From Stenotrophomonas lactitubi (GTDB lineage: Bacteria; Pseudomonadota; Gammaproteobacteria; Xanthomonadales; Xanthomonadaceae): a stretch of 64,000 nt of DNA. The notes below the pieces were generated by a model. It was given only the letters and a program-made list of their open reading frames with translations. It had not been told where the DNA came from and did not search any database. Positions 16,719 to 25,036 of the stretch are shown here, piece after piece. Each line of letters begins with the position of its first letter. Position 1 is the stretch's first letter. The stretch is from NCBI RefSeq assembly GCF_002803515.1, contig NZ_PHQX01000001.1, positions 4,092,001 through 4,156,000 of the forward strand, read 5' to 3'. The position numbers and the translations under genes are program-made.

Positions 16719-18116
16719 TCAGCGCTCCTCCAGCGGTTCGTCGGCGGCCGACAACGGCCGCGCCGGGGTGTGGCTGCCATGGTCCAGCGACGGGCCTGCG
16801 TCGTACGGCTGCGGGCCATGGCGCAGGATCTTCACCAGGTACCAGATGCCCCAGCCGAACACGAAGGCGTAGCCGACCACGTACACCGTCAGCGACAGCG
16901 CGGTCATCCACGCGCTCTGCGGGCCGACCGCATCGGCGGTGCGCAGCACACCGTAGACGACCCACGGCTGCCGTCCCATCTCGGTGACGAACCAGCCCGA
17001 TATCAGCGCGATGAAGCCACTGGGCAACATCCAGTTCCAGCCGCGCAGCAGCCACGGCGAATCCAGCAGCTTCTTCCGCCACAGCTGGAAGGCCGAGACC
17101 CAGGCCAGCACCAGCATCAGCGTGCCCAGCCCGACCATGATGCGGAAGGCGAAGAACACCGGCGTCACCGGCGGCCGCTCGCTGGCCGGCACCGAGGTCA
17201 GCGGATCGAAGGTGCCGTCCAGGCTGTGGGTGAGGATCACGCTGCCGAGCTTCGGGATGGCCACTTCGAAGTCGTTGCGTTCCTCCTTTTCGTTCGGCAG
17301 CGCGAACACCACCAGCGGCACGCCCTCGCCCTCCTTGGTCTCATGCCAGTGCGCTTCCATCGCCGCGATCTTCATCGGCTGATGCTTGAGCGTGTTCAGG
17401 CCATGCATGTCGCCAACGAAGATCTGCAGCGGCACGGTCAGCGCGGCGAACGCGACGGCGGCGATCAGCATCCGCCGGCCGGCCTCCACGTGCGTGCCCT
17501 TGCGCAGGTACCACGCACCGACGCCACCGATCACGAAACAGGTGGTGATGAACGAGCCCAGCGCCATGTGCGCCAGGCGGTACGGGAAGGATGGGTTGAA
17601 CACCACCTGCCACCAGTCGACCGGATGCACGATGCCGTTGACCATCTCGTAGCCGGCCGGCGTATGCAGCCAGCTGTTGGACGAGAGGATCCAGAACGTC
17701 GAAAACAACGTGCCCAGCGCCACCATGCAGGTGGACAGCCAATGCAGGCGCGGCGACACCCGACCCCAACCGAACATCATCACGCCGAGGAAGCTGGCTT
17801 CCAGGAAGAACGCGGTCAGCACTTCGTAGGTCAGCAGCGGGCCGATGACCGTGCCGGCCACTTCGCTCAGCCGCGGCCAGTTGGTGCCGAACTGGAAGGC
17901 CATGACGATGCCGCTGACCACGCCCATGCCGAACGACACGGCGAAGATCTTCTGCCAGAAGAAATACAGCTCGCGCCACACGGGCAGCTTCGTGCGCAGC
18001 CAGCGCCATTCGATGAAGGCCAGCCAGCTGGCCGTGCCGATGGTGAAGGCCGGGAACAGTACGTGGAAACTGATGACGAATCCGAACTGGATCCGCGACA
18101 ACAACAACGCTTCCAA
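16719..18116 (-). CDS. cydA: Cytochrome bd-type quinol oxidase subunit I (cyanide-insensitive type)
   Basis: A 465-residue CydA with the haem b595 ligand region at the N-terminus (ISFH, His18), and GDMHGLNTLKHQPMKIAAME, the start of the quinol-binding loop. At 465 residues against about 520 in E. coli, the Q-loop is short, which is the mark of the CIO class. The start is TTG at 18116 preceded by a strong AGGAGG eight bases away; no ATG fits. It gives a high-affinity, poorly proton-pumping oxidase for low oxygen or poisoned conditions. Confidence 0.95.
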   Translation of the reverse strand: MEALLLSRIQFGFVISFHVLFPAFTIGTASWLAFIEWRWLRTKLPVWRELYFFWQKIFAVSFGMGVVSGIVMAFQFGTNWPRLSEVAGTVIGPLLTYEVLTAFFLEASFLGVMMFGWGRVSPRLHWLSTCMVALGTLFSTFWILSSNSWLHTPAGYEMVNGIVHPVDWWQVVFNPSFPYRLAHMALGSFITTCFVIGGVGAWYLRKGTHVEAGRRMLIAAVAFAALTVPLQIFVGDMHGLNTLKHQPMKIAAMEAHWHETKEGEGVPLVVFALPNEKEERNDFEVAIPKLGSVILTHSLDGTFDPLTSVPASERPPVTPVFFAFRIMVGLGTLMLVLAWVSAFQLWRKKLLDSPWLLRGWNWMLPSGFIALISGWFVTEMGRQPWVVYGVLRTADAVGPQSAWMTALSLTVYVVGYAFVFGWGIWYLVKILRHGPQPYDAGPSLDHGSHTPARPLSAADEPLEER

Positions 18117-18423
18117 GGGACGCCTCCTGCCAGGAGCCGGTGGGATACCAGACCACTTTAGGGGGATATCGTTAAGCCGGGATGCGACCGGGTGACGCGC
18201 TGCTTCACTTTGTCGCAGGGGGAGGCGAATTCAGGAACGGGCGCGATTTCAGATTGGCCGGACAAACTGCAACTCGTCCCATATCTGCGGGCCTTCTGAC
18301 GTGCGAGGCTCTTGCAGCCCCGGGTTGCTGACTGCAGTCGGCCAAGCTCGACAGGTGGTACCTCCGTTCTTGCCGAATCCTCACAGAACATCGCTCAAAT
18401 CAGCCAAATCATTCAGATAGCCA
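18117..18423. other. Intergenic region between cydA and the low-GC gene
   Basis: Divergent spacer of 307 bases. It must hold the cydAB promoter on the minus strand and possibly one for the plus-strand gene. I see no palindromic FNR/Anr box (TTGAT-N4-ATCAA) and no convincing -35/-10 pair. The plus-strand side is AT-richer near 18390-18423. Confidence 0.5.
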
Positions 18424-18966
18424 ATGATCACAACTCCGCAACGCCGTGAACTTCTGCGCGCACTCTATTCCACCGAAAGGCTCTACCTTGGCTTCTCAGC
18501 CTCGTCGATTTTCCAGGAGCAGCCAGCGCGCAACTTTCTGGATTCGTTGTGGAACTTGGTTGCGACAGGCGACATGCCTTCACAACGTCTAATGAGCGAG
18601 ACCCATCTCTATCTCGAGAACGCCGTTCCACTCGACCAGTACGGTGTTTCAGCCGCTGACAATAAAGGCGAGGCGTTCGTTCTGGCCTTGGATTCCCTGG
18701 TGCTTTTCCTGACCGATGAACCTGCAGAATCGCTTGATTTCATCCCTGAGGAATTCGAAAGATTAGTTGTCGAGGAAGTGGTGACCGATGAGATGATCGA
18801 TCAGCTGGGTCCAACACGCCAAACGCTGCTGGTCACGAAGGAGGTCGAAGCAGAGATTGACAATCATCCGCTGATCAGGGCGTTCGTCAGCCAACTTCAG
18901 CTGGACGAATGGAAGTCCAAGAGCATCGATCTGAATCCTGAAGATATTGAAAAATCGAAGGCCTGA
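18424..18966 (+). CDS. Uncharacterised 180-residue protein, possibly DUF416-like
   Basis: A soluble, acidic protein without membrane segments. The stretch ENAVPLDQYGVSAADNKGEA resembles the central part of the DUF416 (YjaG-like) family, but the similarity is modest and read by eye. Its base composition is clearly lower in GC than all neighbours, and it stands alone between cydAB and the ECF sigma gene, which suggests recent acquisition; such isolated genes are often immunity-like or toxin-associated. No toxin is seen beside it. Function unknown. Confidence 0.7.
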   Translation: MITTPQRRELLRALYSTERLYLGFSASSIFQEQPARNFLDSLWNLVATGDMPSQRLMSETHLYLENAVPLDQYGVSAADNKGEAFVLALDSLVLFLTDEPAESLDFIPEEFERLVVEEVVTDEMIDQLGPTRQTLLVTKEVEAEIDNHPLIRAFVSQLQLDEWKSKSIDLNPEDIEKSKA

Positions 18967-19055
18967 TCCAAGAGACCCCGTGGACGGATTTCAGATTGGT
19001 TCGATCTGGTTCGAAGCACTGCGGTTCTATAAATGGCTCCAGGTTTGATCTTCAA

Positions 19056-19271
19056 TCAGTGCCAGAAGTACCAGACCGCTGCAGCCAGCAGCGCGCCGAA
19101 CAACACCACCTGCACCACCACATAGCCCACCCCACTGTCGCGCGACTCAGCGGCAATGCGCTTCTGCAGCGCCTCGCTCACATCCGGTGTCTGTTCCTGC
19201 TGCGCCTGCTCACGCAACGCCTGCGCCAGCGCGCGCTCTTCCGCATCGCGAGGGTCGGTCGGTGGGTTCAC
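19056..19271 (-). CDS. Small membrane protein downstream of the ECF sigma factor
   Basis: A 71-residue protein with a hydrophilic, Gln/Glu-rich N-terminal half and one C-terminal membrane helix (YVVVQVVLFGALLAAAVWYFWH). The GTG start at 19271 overlaps the sigma factor stop (GTGA), so it is translationally coupled. It occupies the usual place of an anti-sigma factor and has a cytoplasm-plus-single-TM layout, but is much shorter than known anti-sigmas and lacks a zinc motif. Regulatory role is possible, not shown. Confidence 0.7.
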   Translation of the reverse strand: MNPPTDPRDAEERALAQALREQAQQEQTPDVSEALQKRIAAESRDSGVGYVVVQVVLFGALLAAAVWYFWH

Positions 19272-19921
19272 AGCAGTTCTCCGGCGGTGGCGTGCCGCAC
19301 CAGTTCCTGCTTCAGGACCTGGCGCGCACGGTACAGGTGGCTCTTGATGGTACCGCGGGCCAGGCCCGTCACCTGTTCGATCTCGGCCAGATCGAAATCC
19401 TCCAGATAGTGCAGGCCTACGATCAGGCGCTGCGGCGCACTCAATCGTTCCAGCGCAGCCCCGAGGTGGCGGCCGGCCTGCAATGTCTCGCTGAGTTCCG
19501 CCGGGCCCGGCCCGTCGTCACCAACGCCCAGTTCCTCGGGCGCTTCCACCGCCACCATCCACTGCGCCTCCAGCCGCCGCCGTCGCAGGTACTGCAGCGC
19601 GGTGGTGTAGGCCACGCGCGAAATCCAGGTACGCAGCGAGGATTCGAAACGGAACCGGTGCAGCTGGCGGAATACCGCCAGGAACGTTTCCTGCAGCAGG
19701 TCGGCCACCTGGTCGCGGTCGCCGACCATGCGGCCAATCACATGCGCGCAGGTGCGCTGATGTGTTTCCACCAGCTGCGCGAAGGCCGGTTGCGAGCCGT
19801 CGATGATGGCGCGCACCAGCGCCTGATCCGCATCCAGCGGCTCGGCAGGGGTGGTCGCCGCCGCGGCATCCTGTCGATGCCGCCCCCGCAATGCGGCCAG
19901 CGCTTCCCCCAGCAGGCTCAT
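19268..19921 (-). CDS. RNA polymerase ECF sigma factor
   Basis: A 217-residue sigma-70 family protein with region 2 (DQVADLLQETFLAVFRQLHRF...LRTWISRVAYTTAL) and region 4 (LSAPQRLIVGLHYLEDFDLAEI...ARGTIKSHLYRAR). No region 1 or 3, so it is of the ECF class. A strong AGGAGG precedes the ATG at 19921. The downstream gene is a small membrane protein, and upstream lies another small membrane protein on the same strand; a classical anti-sigma gene is absent, so the inducing signal is unknown. Confidence 0.92.
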   Translation of the reverse strand: MSLLGEALAALRGRHRQDAAAATTPAEPLDADQALVRAIIDGSQPAFAQLVETHQRTCAHVIGRMVGDRDQVADLLQETFLAVFRQLHRFRFESSLRTWISRVAYTTALQYLRRRRLEAQWMVAVEAPEELGVGDDGPGPAELSETLQAGRHLGAALERLSAPQRLIVGLHYLEDFDLAEIEQVTGLARGTIKSHLYRARQVLKQELVRHATAGELL

Positions 19922-19958
19922 GCGTGGGGCTCCTCCTGTGCCCGCAGCATGCGCCGGC

Positions 19959-20288
19959 TCAGCCCTTGCGCACTGCGGGGCGGGTGAAGTGCCAGGCCAG
20001 CAGCTGACCCAGGCCGGCGCTGCCGACCATCGCGGCGGCGGCGCCGAACGTCAGGTCGCGTGCACCGATCGCCTCCAGCAGCGCCATGGCCAGTGCCAGG
20101 CACACCAGGCTGATGCCCCAGCGCAGCGCGCCCTGGCGGCGGCGCTCCTCTTCCAATACCGCCAGCGAGCGGATCACCTCTTCCGGCACGTGCGGCGCCA
20201 CCAGCTTGCTGCGCGCACGCGCATCGGCGATGGCATGGATCGCATAGGCGGTGCAGATGAAGAGGGTGATCGGGATGAGTTCCTGCAT
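19959..20288 (-). CDS. Small membrane protein upstream of the sigma factor
   Basis: A 109-residue protein with an N-terminal hydrophobic segment (LIPITLFICTAYAIHAIA), an Arg/Glu-rich middle and two further hydrophobic segments. It is 37 bases upstream of the ECF sigma gene on the same strand, so likely in the same operon. The layout (TM, charged loop, two TM) resembles small DUF proteins found beside ECF sigma genes. No function assigned. Confidence 0.7.
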   Translation of the reverse strand: MQELIPITLFICTAYAIHAIADARARSKLVAPHVPEEVIRSLAVLEEERRRQGALRWGISLVCLALAMALLEAIGARDLTFGAAAAMVGSAGLGQLLAWHFTRPAVRKG

Positions 20289-20455
20289 GGTCGTGCTCCT
20301 GTCCGCTGGATGATGCGGGTTCAGGAGATTGGATGCGCGACCCTGCCGACCGGTTGCATCGCTTTGCCGATCCCGCTGCCATGACCTGTGGCCCCTTCCC
20401 CCGGCCCTTGCGGCTGCTACGCTTGCCCGGTTTCCTCTTCTGGTGCTGTCCGCCC

Positions 20456-22834
20456 ATGTCCCGAGTGCTGCCCCTGTCCCTCCTGCTGTCTGCCGTGCTG
20501 GCCGCTCCGGCCGCCCAGGCCGCGCCGACGCCGATCACCATCGAACAGGCCATGGCCGATCCGGACTGGATCGGTCCGCCGGTGGAGAAGGCCTGGTGGT
20601 CGTGGAACAGCCAGCAGGTGGAATACCAGCTCAAGCGCAACGGCAGCCCGGTGCGCGACACCTTCCGCCAGCCGTTGGCCGGTGGCGTGGCCGCGCAGGT
20701 GGCCGATGACCAGCGCGGCAGCCTCGACGTGGCCGATCCGGTCTATGACCGCAGCCGCAGCCGCAGCCGCAGCGCCTTCGTGCGCAACGGCGACGTGTTC
20801 GTCCGCGACCTGCGCAGCGGTGCGCTGACCCAGCTGACCCGCAGCAACGAACGCGCCGCCGGCGTGAACTTCGCCGCCGACAACGGGGTGATCTGGCGCG
20901 TCGGCCAGAACTGGTTCCACTGGACCGCCGCCAGCGGCGTGCAGCAGGTGGCCAGCCTGAAGGCCGACAAGGATCCCAGCACGCCGCCGAAGGCCGACGT
21001 GCTGCGCGACCAGCAGCTGCGCACGCTGGAAACCCTGCGCCGCGACCGCGAACAGCGCGAGGCGCTGAAGGACCAGAACCAGCGCTGGCGCCAGGCCGAC
21101 CCGACCCGCGCACCGGGCCCGGTGTTCCTGGGCGCCGACGTGGAGATCGTCGACAGCGTGCTGTCGCCGGACCTGGGCCACCTGATCGTGACCACCAAGC
21201 CGAAGGACTTCGATGACGGCCGCGGCGGCAAGATGCCGCTGTACGTGACCGAGTCGGGCTACGAGGAAACCGAGGACACCCGCACCCGCGTCGGCCGCAA
21301 CGGCTTCGAGCCGCACACCCTGTGGTTCGTGGATGTACGCAGCGGCAAGGCCGAGAAGCTGTCGCTGTCCAGCCTGCCGGGCATCGGCACCGATCCGCTG
21401 GCCGAGCTGCGCCGCAAGGCCGGCAAGGACGCGCTGAAGGGCGAGCGCAGCGTGCAGGTGATGAGCGACTTCATGGGCGGTGGCATCCGCTGGAGCGCTG
21501 ATGGCCAGCAGGCCGCGGTGATGCTGCGCGCCAACGACAACAAGGACCGCTGGATCGTCAGCGTTGCCGCTGCCGACGGCCGCGTGCAGAACCGCCACCG
21601 GCTGACCGACAACGCTTGGATCAACTGGGGCTTCAACGATTTCGGCTGGATGGCCGATGGCCGCACGCTGTGGCTGCTGTCCGAGGAATCGGGCTTCTCG
21701 CACCTGTACACCCAGGCCGGTGGCAACAAGCCGCAGGCGCTGACCAGTGGCAAGTGGGAGACCTCGGCGCCGGTGCTGTCGGCCGACGGCAAGGGCTTCT
21801 ACTTCCTGTGCAACCAGCAGGCCCCGCATGACTACGAAGTCTGCGCGGTCGATACTGCTGCCCGCCAGGTGCGCGAGCTGACCAACCTCAATGGCGTGGA
21901 AGATTTCTCGCTGTCGCCGGACGGCCAGCAGTTGCTGGTGCGCTATTCCGGCGCCTACCTGCCGGCGCAGCTGGCGGTGGTGCCGAGCACCGGCGCTGGC
22001 CAGGCGCGCGTGCTGACCGATACCCGCACCGCCGACTACAAGGCGCGCCAGTGGATCCAGCCGAAGCTGGTGGCGGTGCCGTCCAAGCATGGCGCCGGCG
22101 TGGTCTGGGCCAAGTACTACGAGCCGGAAAACAAGGAACCGGGGAAGAAGTACCCGATCGTGATGTTCGTGCACGGTGCCGGCTACCTGCAGAACGTGCA
22201 CCAGCGCTACCCGGCCTACTTCCGCGAGCAGATGTTCCACAACCTGCTGGTGCAGAAGGGTTACATCGTGCTGGACATGGACTACCGCGGCAGCGAGGGC
22301 TATGGCCGCGACTGGCGCACGGCGATCTACCGCAACATGGGCCATCCGGAACTGGAAGACTACAAGGACGGCCTGGATTGGCTGGTCGACACCCAGCAGG
22401 GTGACCGTGACCATGCCGGCATCTACGGCGGTTCCTATGGCGGTTTCATGACCTTCATGGCGCTGTTCCGCTCGCCGGGCACGTTCAAGGCCGGTGCCGC
22501 GCTGCGCCCGGTGGTCGACTGGCACCAGTACAACCACGGCTACACCAGCAACATCCTCAACACCCCGGACATCGACCCGGAGGCGTACCGCGTGTCGTCG
22601 CCGATCGAGTACGCGCAGAACCTGCAGGACAACCTGCTGATCGCCCACGGCATGATGGACGACAACGTGTTCTTCCAGGATTCGGTGAACCTGACCCAGC
22701 GCCTGATCGAGCTGCACAAGGACAACTGGTCGATCGCGCCGTACCCGCTGGAGCGCCACGGCTACGTGCGTGCCGACTCCTGGCTGGACCAGTACAAGCG
22801 CATCCTCAAGCTGTTCGAGCAGAACCTGAAGTGA
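20456..22834 (+). CDS. S9 family prolyl oligopeptidase / dipeptidyl peptidase IV-like
   Basis: A 792-residue exported serine peptidase. The start at 20456 gives a clear signal peptide (LSLLLSAVLAAPAAQA). The N-terminal part has beta-propeller character; the C-terminal alpha/beta hydrolase domain carries the nucleophile Ser660 in GGSYGGF, an Asp in MMDDNVFF and a His in ERHGY. This triad is that of DPP IV-type S9 enzymes, which remove X-Pro or X-Ala dipeptides. It works in the periplasm or outside. The Nudix gene overlaps its stop by four bases. Confidence 0.93.
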   Translation: MSRVLPLSLLLSAVLAAPAAQAAPTPITIEQAMADPDWIGPPVEKAWWSWNSQQVEYQLKRNGSPVRDTFRQPLAGGVAAQVADDQRGSLDVADPVYDRSRSRSRSAFVRNGDVFVRDLRSGALTQLTRSNERAAGVNFAADNGVIWRVGQNWFHWTAASGVQQVASLKADKDPSTPPKADVLRDQQLRTLETLRRDREQREALKDQNQRWRQADPTRAPGPVFLGADVEIVDSVLSPDLGHLIVTTKPKDFDDGRGGKMPLYVTESGYEETEDTRTRVGRNGFEPHTLWFVDVRSGKAEKLSLSSLPGIGTDPLAELRRKAGKDALKGERSVQVMSDFMGGGIRWSADGQQAAVMLRANDNKDRWIVSVAAADGRVQNRHRLTDNAWINWGFNDFGWMADGRTLWLLSEESGFSHLYTQAGGNKPQALTSGKWETSAPVLSADGKGFYFLCNQQAPHDYEVCAVDTAARQVRELTNLNGVEDFSLSPDGQQLLVRYSGAYLPAQLAVVPSTGAGQARVLTDTRTADYKARQWIQPKLVAVPSKHGAGVVWAKYYEPENKEPGKKYPIVMFVHGAGYLQNVHQRYPAYFREQMFHNLLVQKGYIVLDMDYRGSEGYGRDWRTAIYRNMGHPELEDYKDGLDWLVDTQQGDRDHAGIYGGSYGGFMTFMALFRSPGTFKAGAALRPVVDWHQYNHGYTSNILNTPDIDPEAYRVSSPIEYAQNLQDNLLIAHGMMDDNVFFQDSVNLTQRLIELHKDNWSIAPYPLERHGYVRADSWLDQYKRILKLFEQNLK

Positions 22835-23250
22835 GTGCTGCCGCGGCCACGATCCACATCGTGGCCGCGGTCATCCTCGATGATCGCGGCCGGGCGCTGG
22901 TGGTGCGCAAGCACGGTGCCAGCCGCTTCATCCAGCCGGGCGGCAAGCCCGACCCGGGCGAGGCGCCGCTGCAGGCACTGGCACGCGAACTGCACGAGGA
23001 ACTGGGCGTGCGGTTGGATGCCGCCTCGGCGCTGCCGTTGGGCACGTTCGAGGACTGGGCGGTGAACGAGCCCGGCCACCGCGTGCAGGCACAGGCCTGG
23101 CGGGTGTGGATCGAAGGTGAGCCGTGCGCACGTGCGGAGATCGCCGAACTGGCCTGGGTGCCGCTGCAGCCGCCGCACGGCCAGCCCTTGGCACCCTTGA
23201 GCGAACACCATATCCTGCCGGCGGTCGCTGCCCTGGCGACGGCTCGCTGA
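22831..23250 (+). CDS. Nudix hydrolase
   Basis: A 139-residue protein with a complete Nudix box at residues 37-60 (GGKPDPGE...RELHEELG). It starts with GTG at 22831 in a GTGA overlap with the peptidase stop. Substrate unknown; family members hydrolyse nucleoside diphosphate linked compounds such as oxidised dNTPs. No other domain is present. Confidence 0.9.
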   Translation: MSAAAATIHIVAAVILDDRGRALVVRKHGASRFIQPGGKPDPGEAPLQALARELHEELGVRLDAASALPLGTFEDWAVNEPGHRVQAQAWRVWIEGEPCARAEIAELAWVPLQPPHGQPLAPLSEHHILPAVAALATAR

Positions 23251-23280
23251 CGAAGCGGGCACCGCCCAGCCGGACAACGG

Positions 23281-23844
23281 ATGTCAGCCTCGATTCCCCC
23301 GATTCCCGCGCCCACCCCACCGCCACCCAACAACTGGGTCGCCGCGGTGGCGCAGGGCTCGTTCTGGCTGTGCCTGCTGGTCACCCTCTACTTCCTCGCG
23401 CAGGCGCTGATGGCCGCTGCACTGGCCCGCACCGAGTTCTGGATGACGCTGGTGACAGTGGCGTGGGAGCAGCAGCTCGACGGCAGCCTGTGGTGGATGC
23501 TGAAACACCCGGCGGCCACCTCGCTGCTTGTTGCCCTGCTCTGCCTGGTCTCGACCCTGGCCAGCTGGGGCCTGTGGCGCGGGCGACGATGGGGCCTGTG
23601 GGCCTACGTGTGGATGCTGGGCCTGAGTGCGTTGGCCAACTTCGTGATCGCCTGGTGGATGGACCGCCTGCTGCTGGTATTCATCGCGCTGCTCGCCAGC
23701 GACCCGTCGGCGCAGCATGAGCTGCAGGTGCAGCGCGTGCTGTTCACCCTGACACTGGTCGGCACCTCGGTGTTGTTCGCGGGCCTGCAGGGCTGGCTGG
23801 GCTGGCGCCTGCTGCGGCCGGATATCCGCGCGCGCTTCCACTGA
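23281..23844 (+). CDS. Membrane protein of unknown function, four TM segments
   Basis: A 187-residue protein with a Pro-rich N-terminus (PIPAPTPPPPNNW) and four hydrophobic segments starting WLCLLVTLYFLAQALMAAAL. No family motif recognised. It is 30 bases after the Nudix gene and 33 bases before the cysteine-rich protein gene, so it may be cotranscribed with both. High-GC codon use matches its neighbours. Confidence 0.75.
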   Translation: MSASIPPIPAPTPPPPNNWVAAVAQGSFWLCLLVTLYFLAQALMAAALARTEFWMTLVTVAWEQQLDGSLWWMLKHPAATSLLVALLCLVSTLASWGLWRGRRWGLWAYVWMLGLSALANFVIAWWMDRLLLVFIALLASDPSAQHELQVQRVLFTLTLVGTSVLFAGLQGWLGWRLLRPDIRARFH

Positions 23845-23877
23845 GTTGCACCGTTCCCGCACGACAAGGATCGTCGC

Positions 23878-24999
23878 ATGCGTTTATTGAACTTCCTGCC
23901 CACCCTGTTTCTGCTCATCGCACTGCCGGCCGGTGCCGATGCGCTGCGGTGTGGCGAATACCGCAGTACCGATGGCGGCATGGCGCTCGTGTTCATCACC
24001 TCCAGCACCGGCTACCGCCACAACGACATCGGTGAGCCGGAGCCGCTGTGGGTCGATCGCAGTGCAGCACAGACCCGGCTGGTCATGCTCGACGATGGCG
24101 TGGCGCAGCCGATCCGGATCAGTGCTGATGGGCAGCGCATCGAGGACGACGTCGTCGTGGCCTACACCCTCCGCCAGTCCCGCGCCTGCGCCATCGAACC
24201 CAGCGCGATGGACGGCAGCTGCCGCGCCGCCGGCAGCCACTGCATCGCGCAGCTGCCTACGGCCTCGCCCGGCCAGGCCAAACGCGCGTGCAACGAAGGC
24301 GTTGGCGCGGGCTGCTCGACGGTGCTGCGACAGCTGCGCGATGCAGTGACTGCGATGGGAAGCGACGACATCGGCCCCGCGCGCTTCGAGCGCCCGGCCG
24401 TCTGCCGCGAACACACGCCCGGACATGACACAGCAGCCTGCGAGGCGCTGACCGACGATGCGCTGGCTGCCGCCATGCAGCGGGTGGGTGAACGTCTGCA
24501 ACGGGAAGACGAAGACACACTGGATTCGCCCCTTCCGGCCGCTGCACGCGATCACCTGCAGCAGCTGTGCCTGCAGCACCGCAATGGCCGCTTCTGCGTC
24601 GAAGTGGCCGAACAACAGTTGATCGCGCTGGAACCTGCGCTGGCGGTGCAGGCCCTGCAGGTGGTCTGCGATGCGGGGCGCGTCAGCGCCTGCGAACGTA
24701 CCGCACCATTGCGTGAACTCGGTGCCGATCTACGCCTGGTGCCGCTCCTGCAGGTGCCGTGCGGCCGTTATCAGGCCGATGGTGGCGTGATCGAGACGCT
24801 CGACTTTGGCGATGGCACACGCGCCCGCTTGCAGGAAGGCGCCGTCCACCTGCAGCAGGACGGTGAAACCCTTGTGCTGCGCCAGCTCGGCAACGGCGAC
24901 CTGCTAGGCATGGACACGCAGACCGGCTACCAGCGTTACCAGCCCGTGCCCGGCACGGCACAATGCACGCCCCCGCGCGAGGGCCGTGGTTCGCCATAG
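23878..24999 (+). CDS. Secreted cysteine-rich protein, paralogue 1 (short form)
   Basis: A 373-residue protein with a signal peptide (FLPTLFLLIALPAGADA) and paired cysteines. The mature part begins LRCGEYRSTDGG, then has a domain with CIAQ...ACNEGVGAGC and a repeat of the N-terminal beta motif near the C-terminus (PCGRYQADGGVIETLDFGDG). The same order is found in the proteins at 25037 and 27729, but this copy lacks their last about 120 residues. Probably periplasmic with disulphides. Function unknown; see findings. Confidence 0.8.
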   Translation: MRLLNFLPTLFLLIALPAGADALRCGEYRSTDGGMALVFITSSTGYRHNDIGEPEPLWVDRSAAQTRLVMLDDGVAQPIRISADGQRIEDDVVVAYTLRQSRACAIEPSAMDGSCRAAGSHCIAQLPTASPGQAKRACNEGVGAGCSTVLRQLRDAVTAMGSDDIGPARFERPAVCREHTPGHDTAACEALTDDALAAAMQRVGERLQREDEDTLDSPLPAAARDHLQQLCLQHRNGRFCVEVAEQQLIALEPALAVQALQVVCDAGRVSACERTAPLRELGADLRLVPLLQVPCGRYQADGGVIETLDFGDGTRARLQEGAVHLQQDGETLVLRQLGNGDLLGMDTQTGYQRYQPVPGTAQCTPPREGRGSP

Positions 25000-25036
25000 C
25001 GCCTGGAGTGTCCCGTTCGATCGTCAAGGAGACGAC

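Noticed and set aside
16542..18161. 539-residue plus-strand frame opposite cydA
   Set aside because: Antisense to cydAB; His/Gln-rich artefact of high-GC DNA.
18117..18423. FNR/Anr box upstream of cydA
   Set aside because: No TTGAT-N4-ATCAA or close match was seen on either strand.
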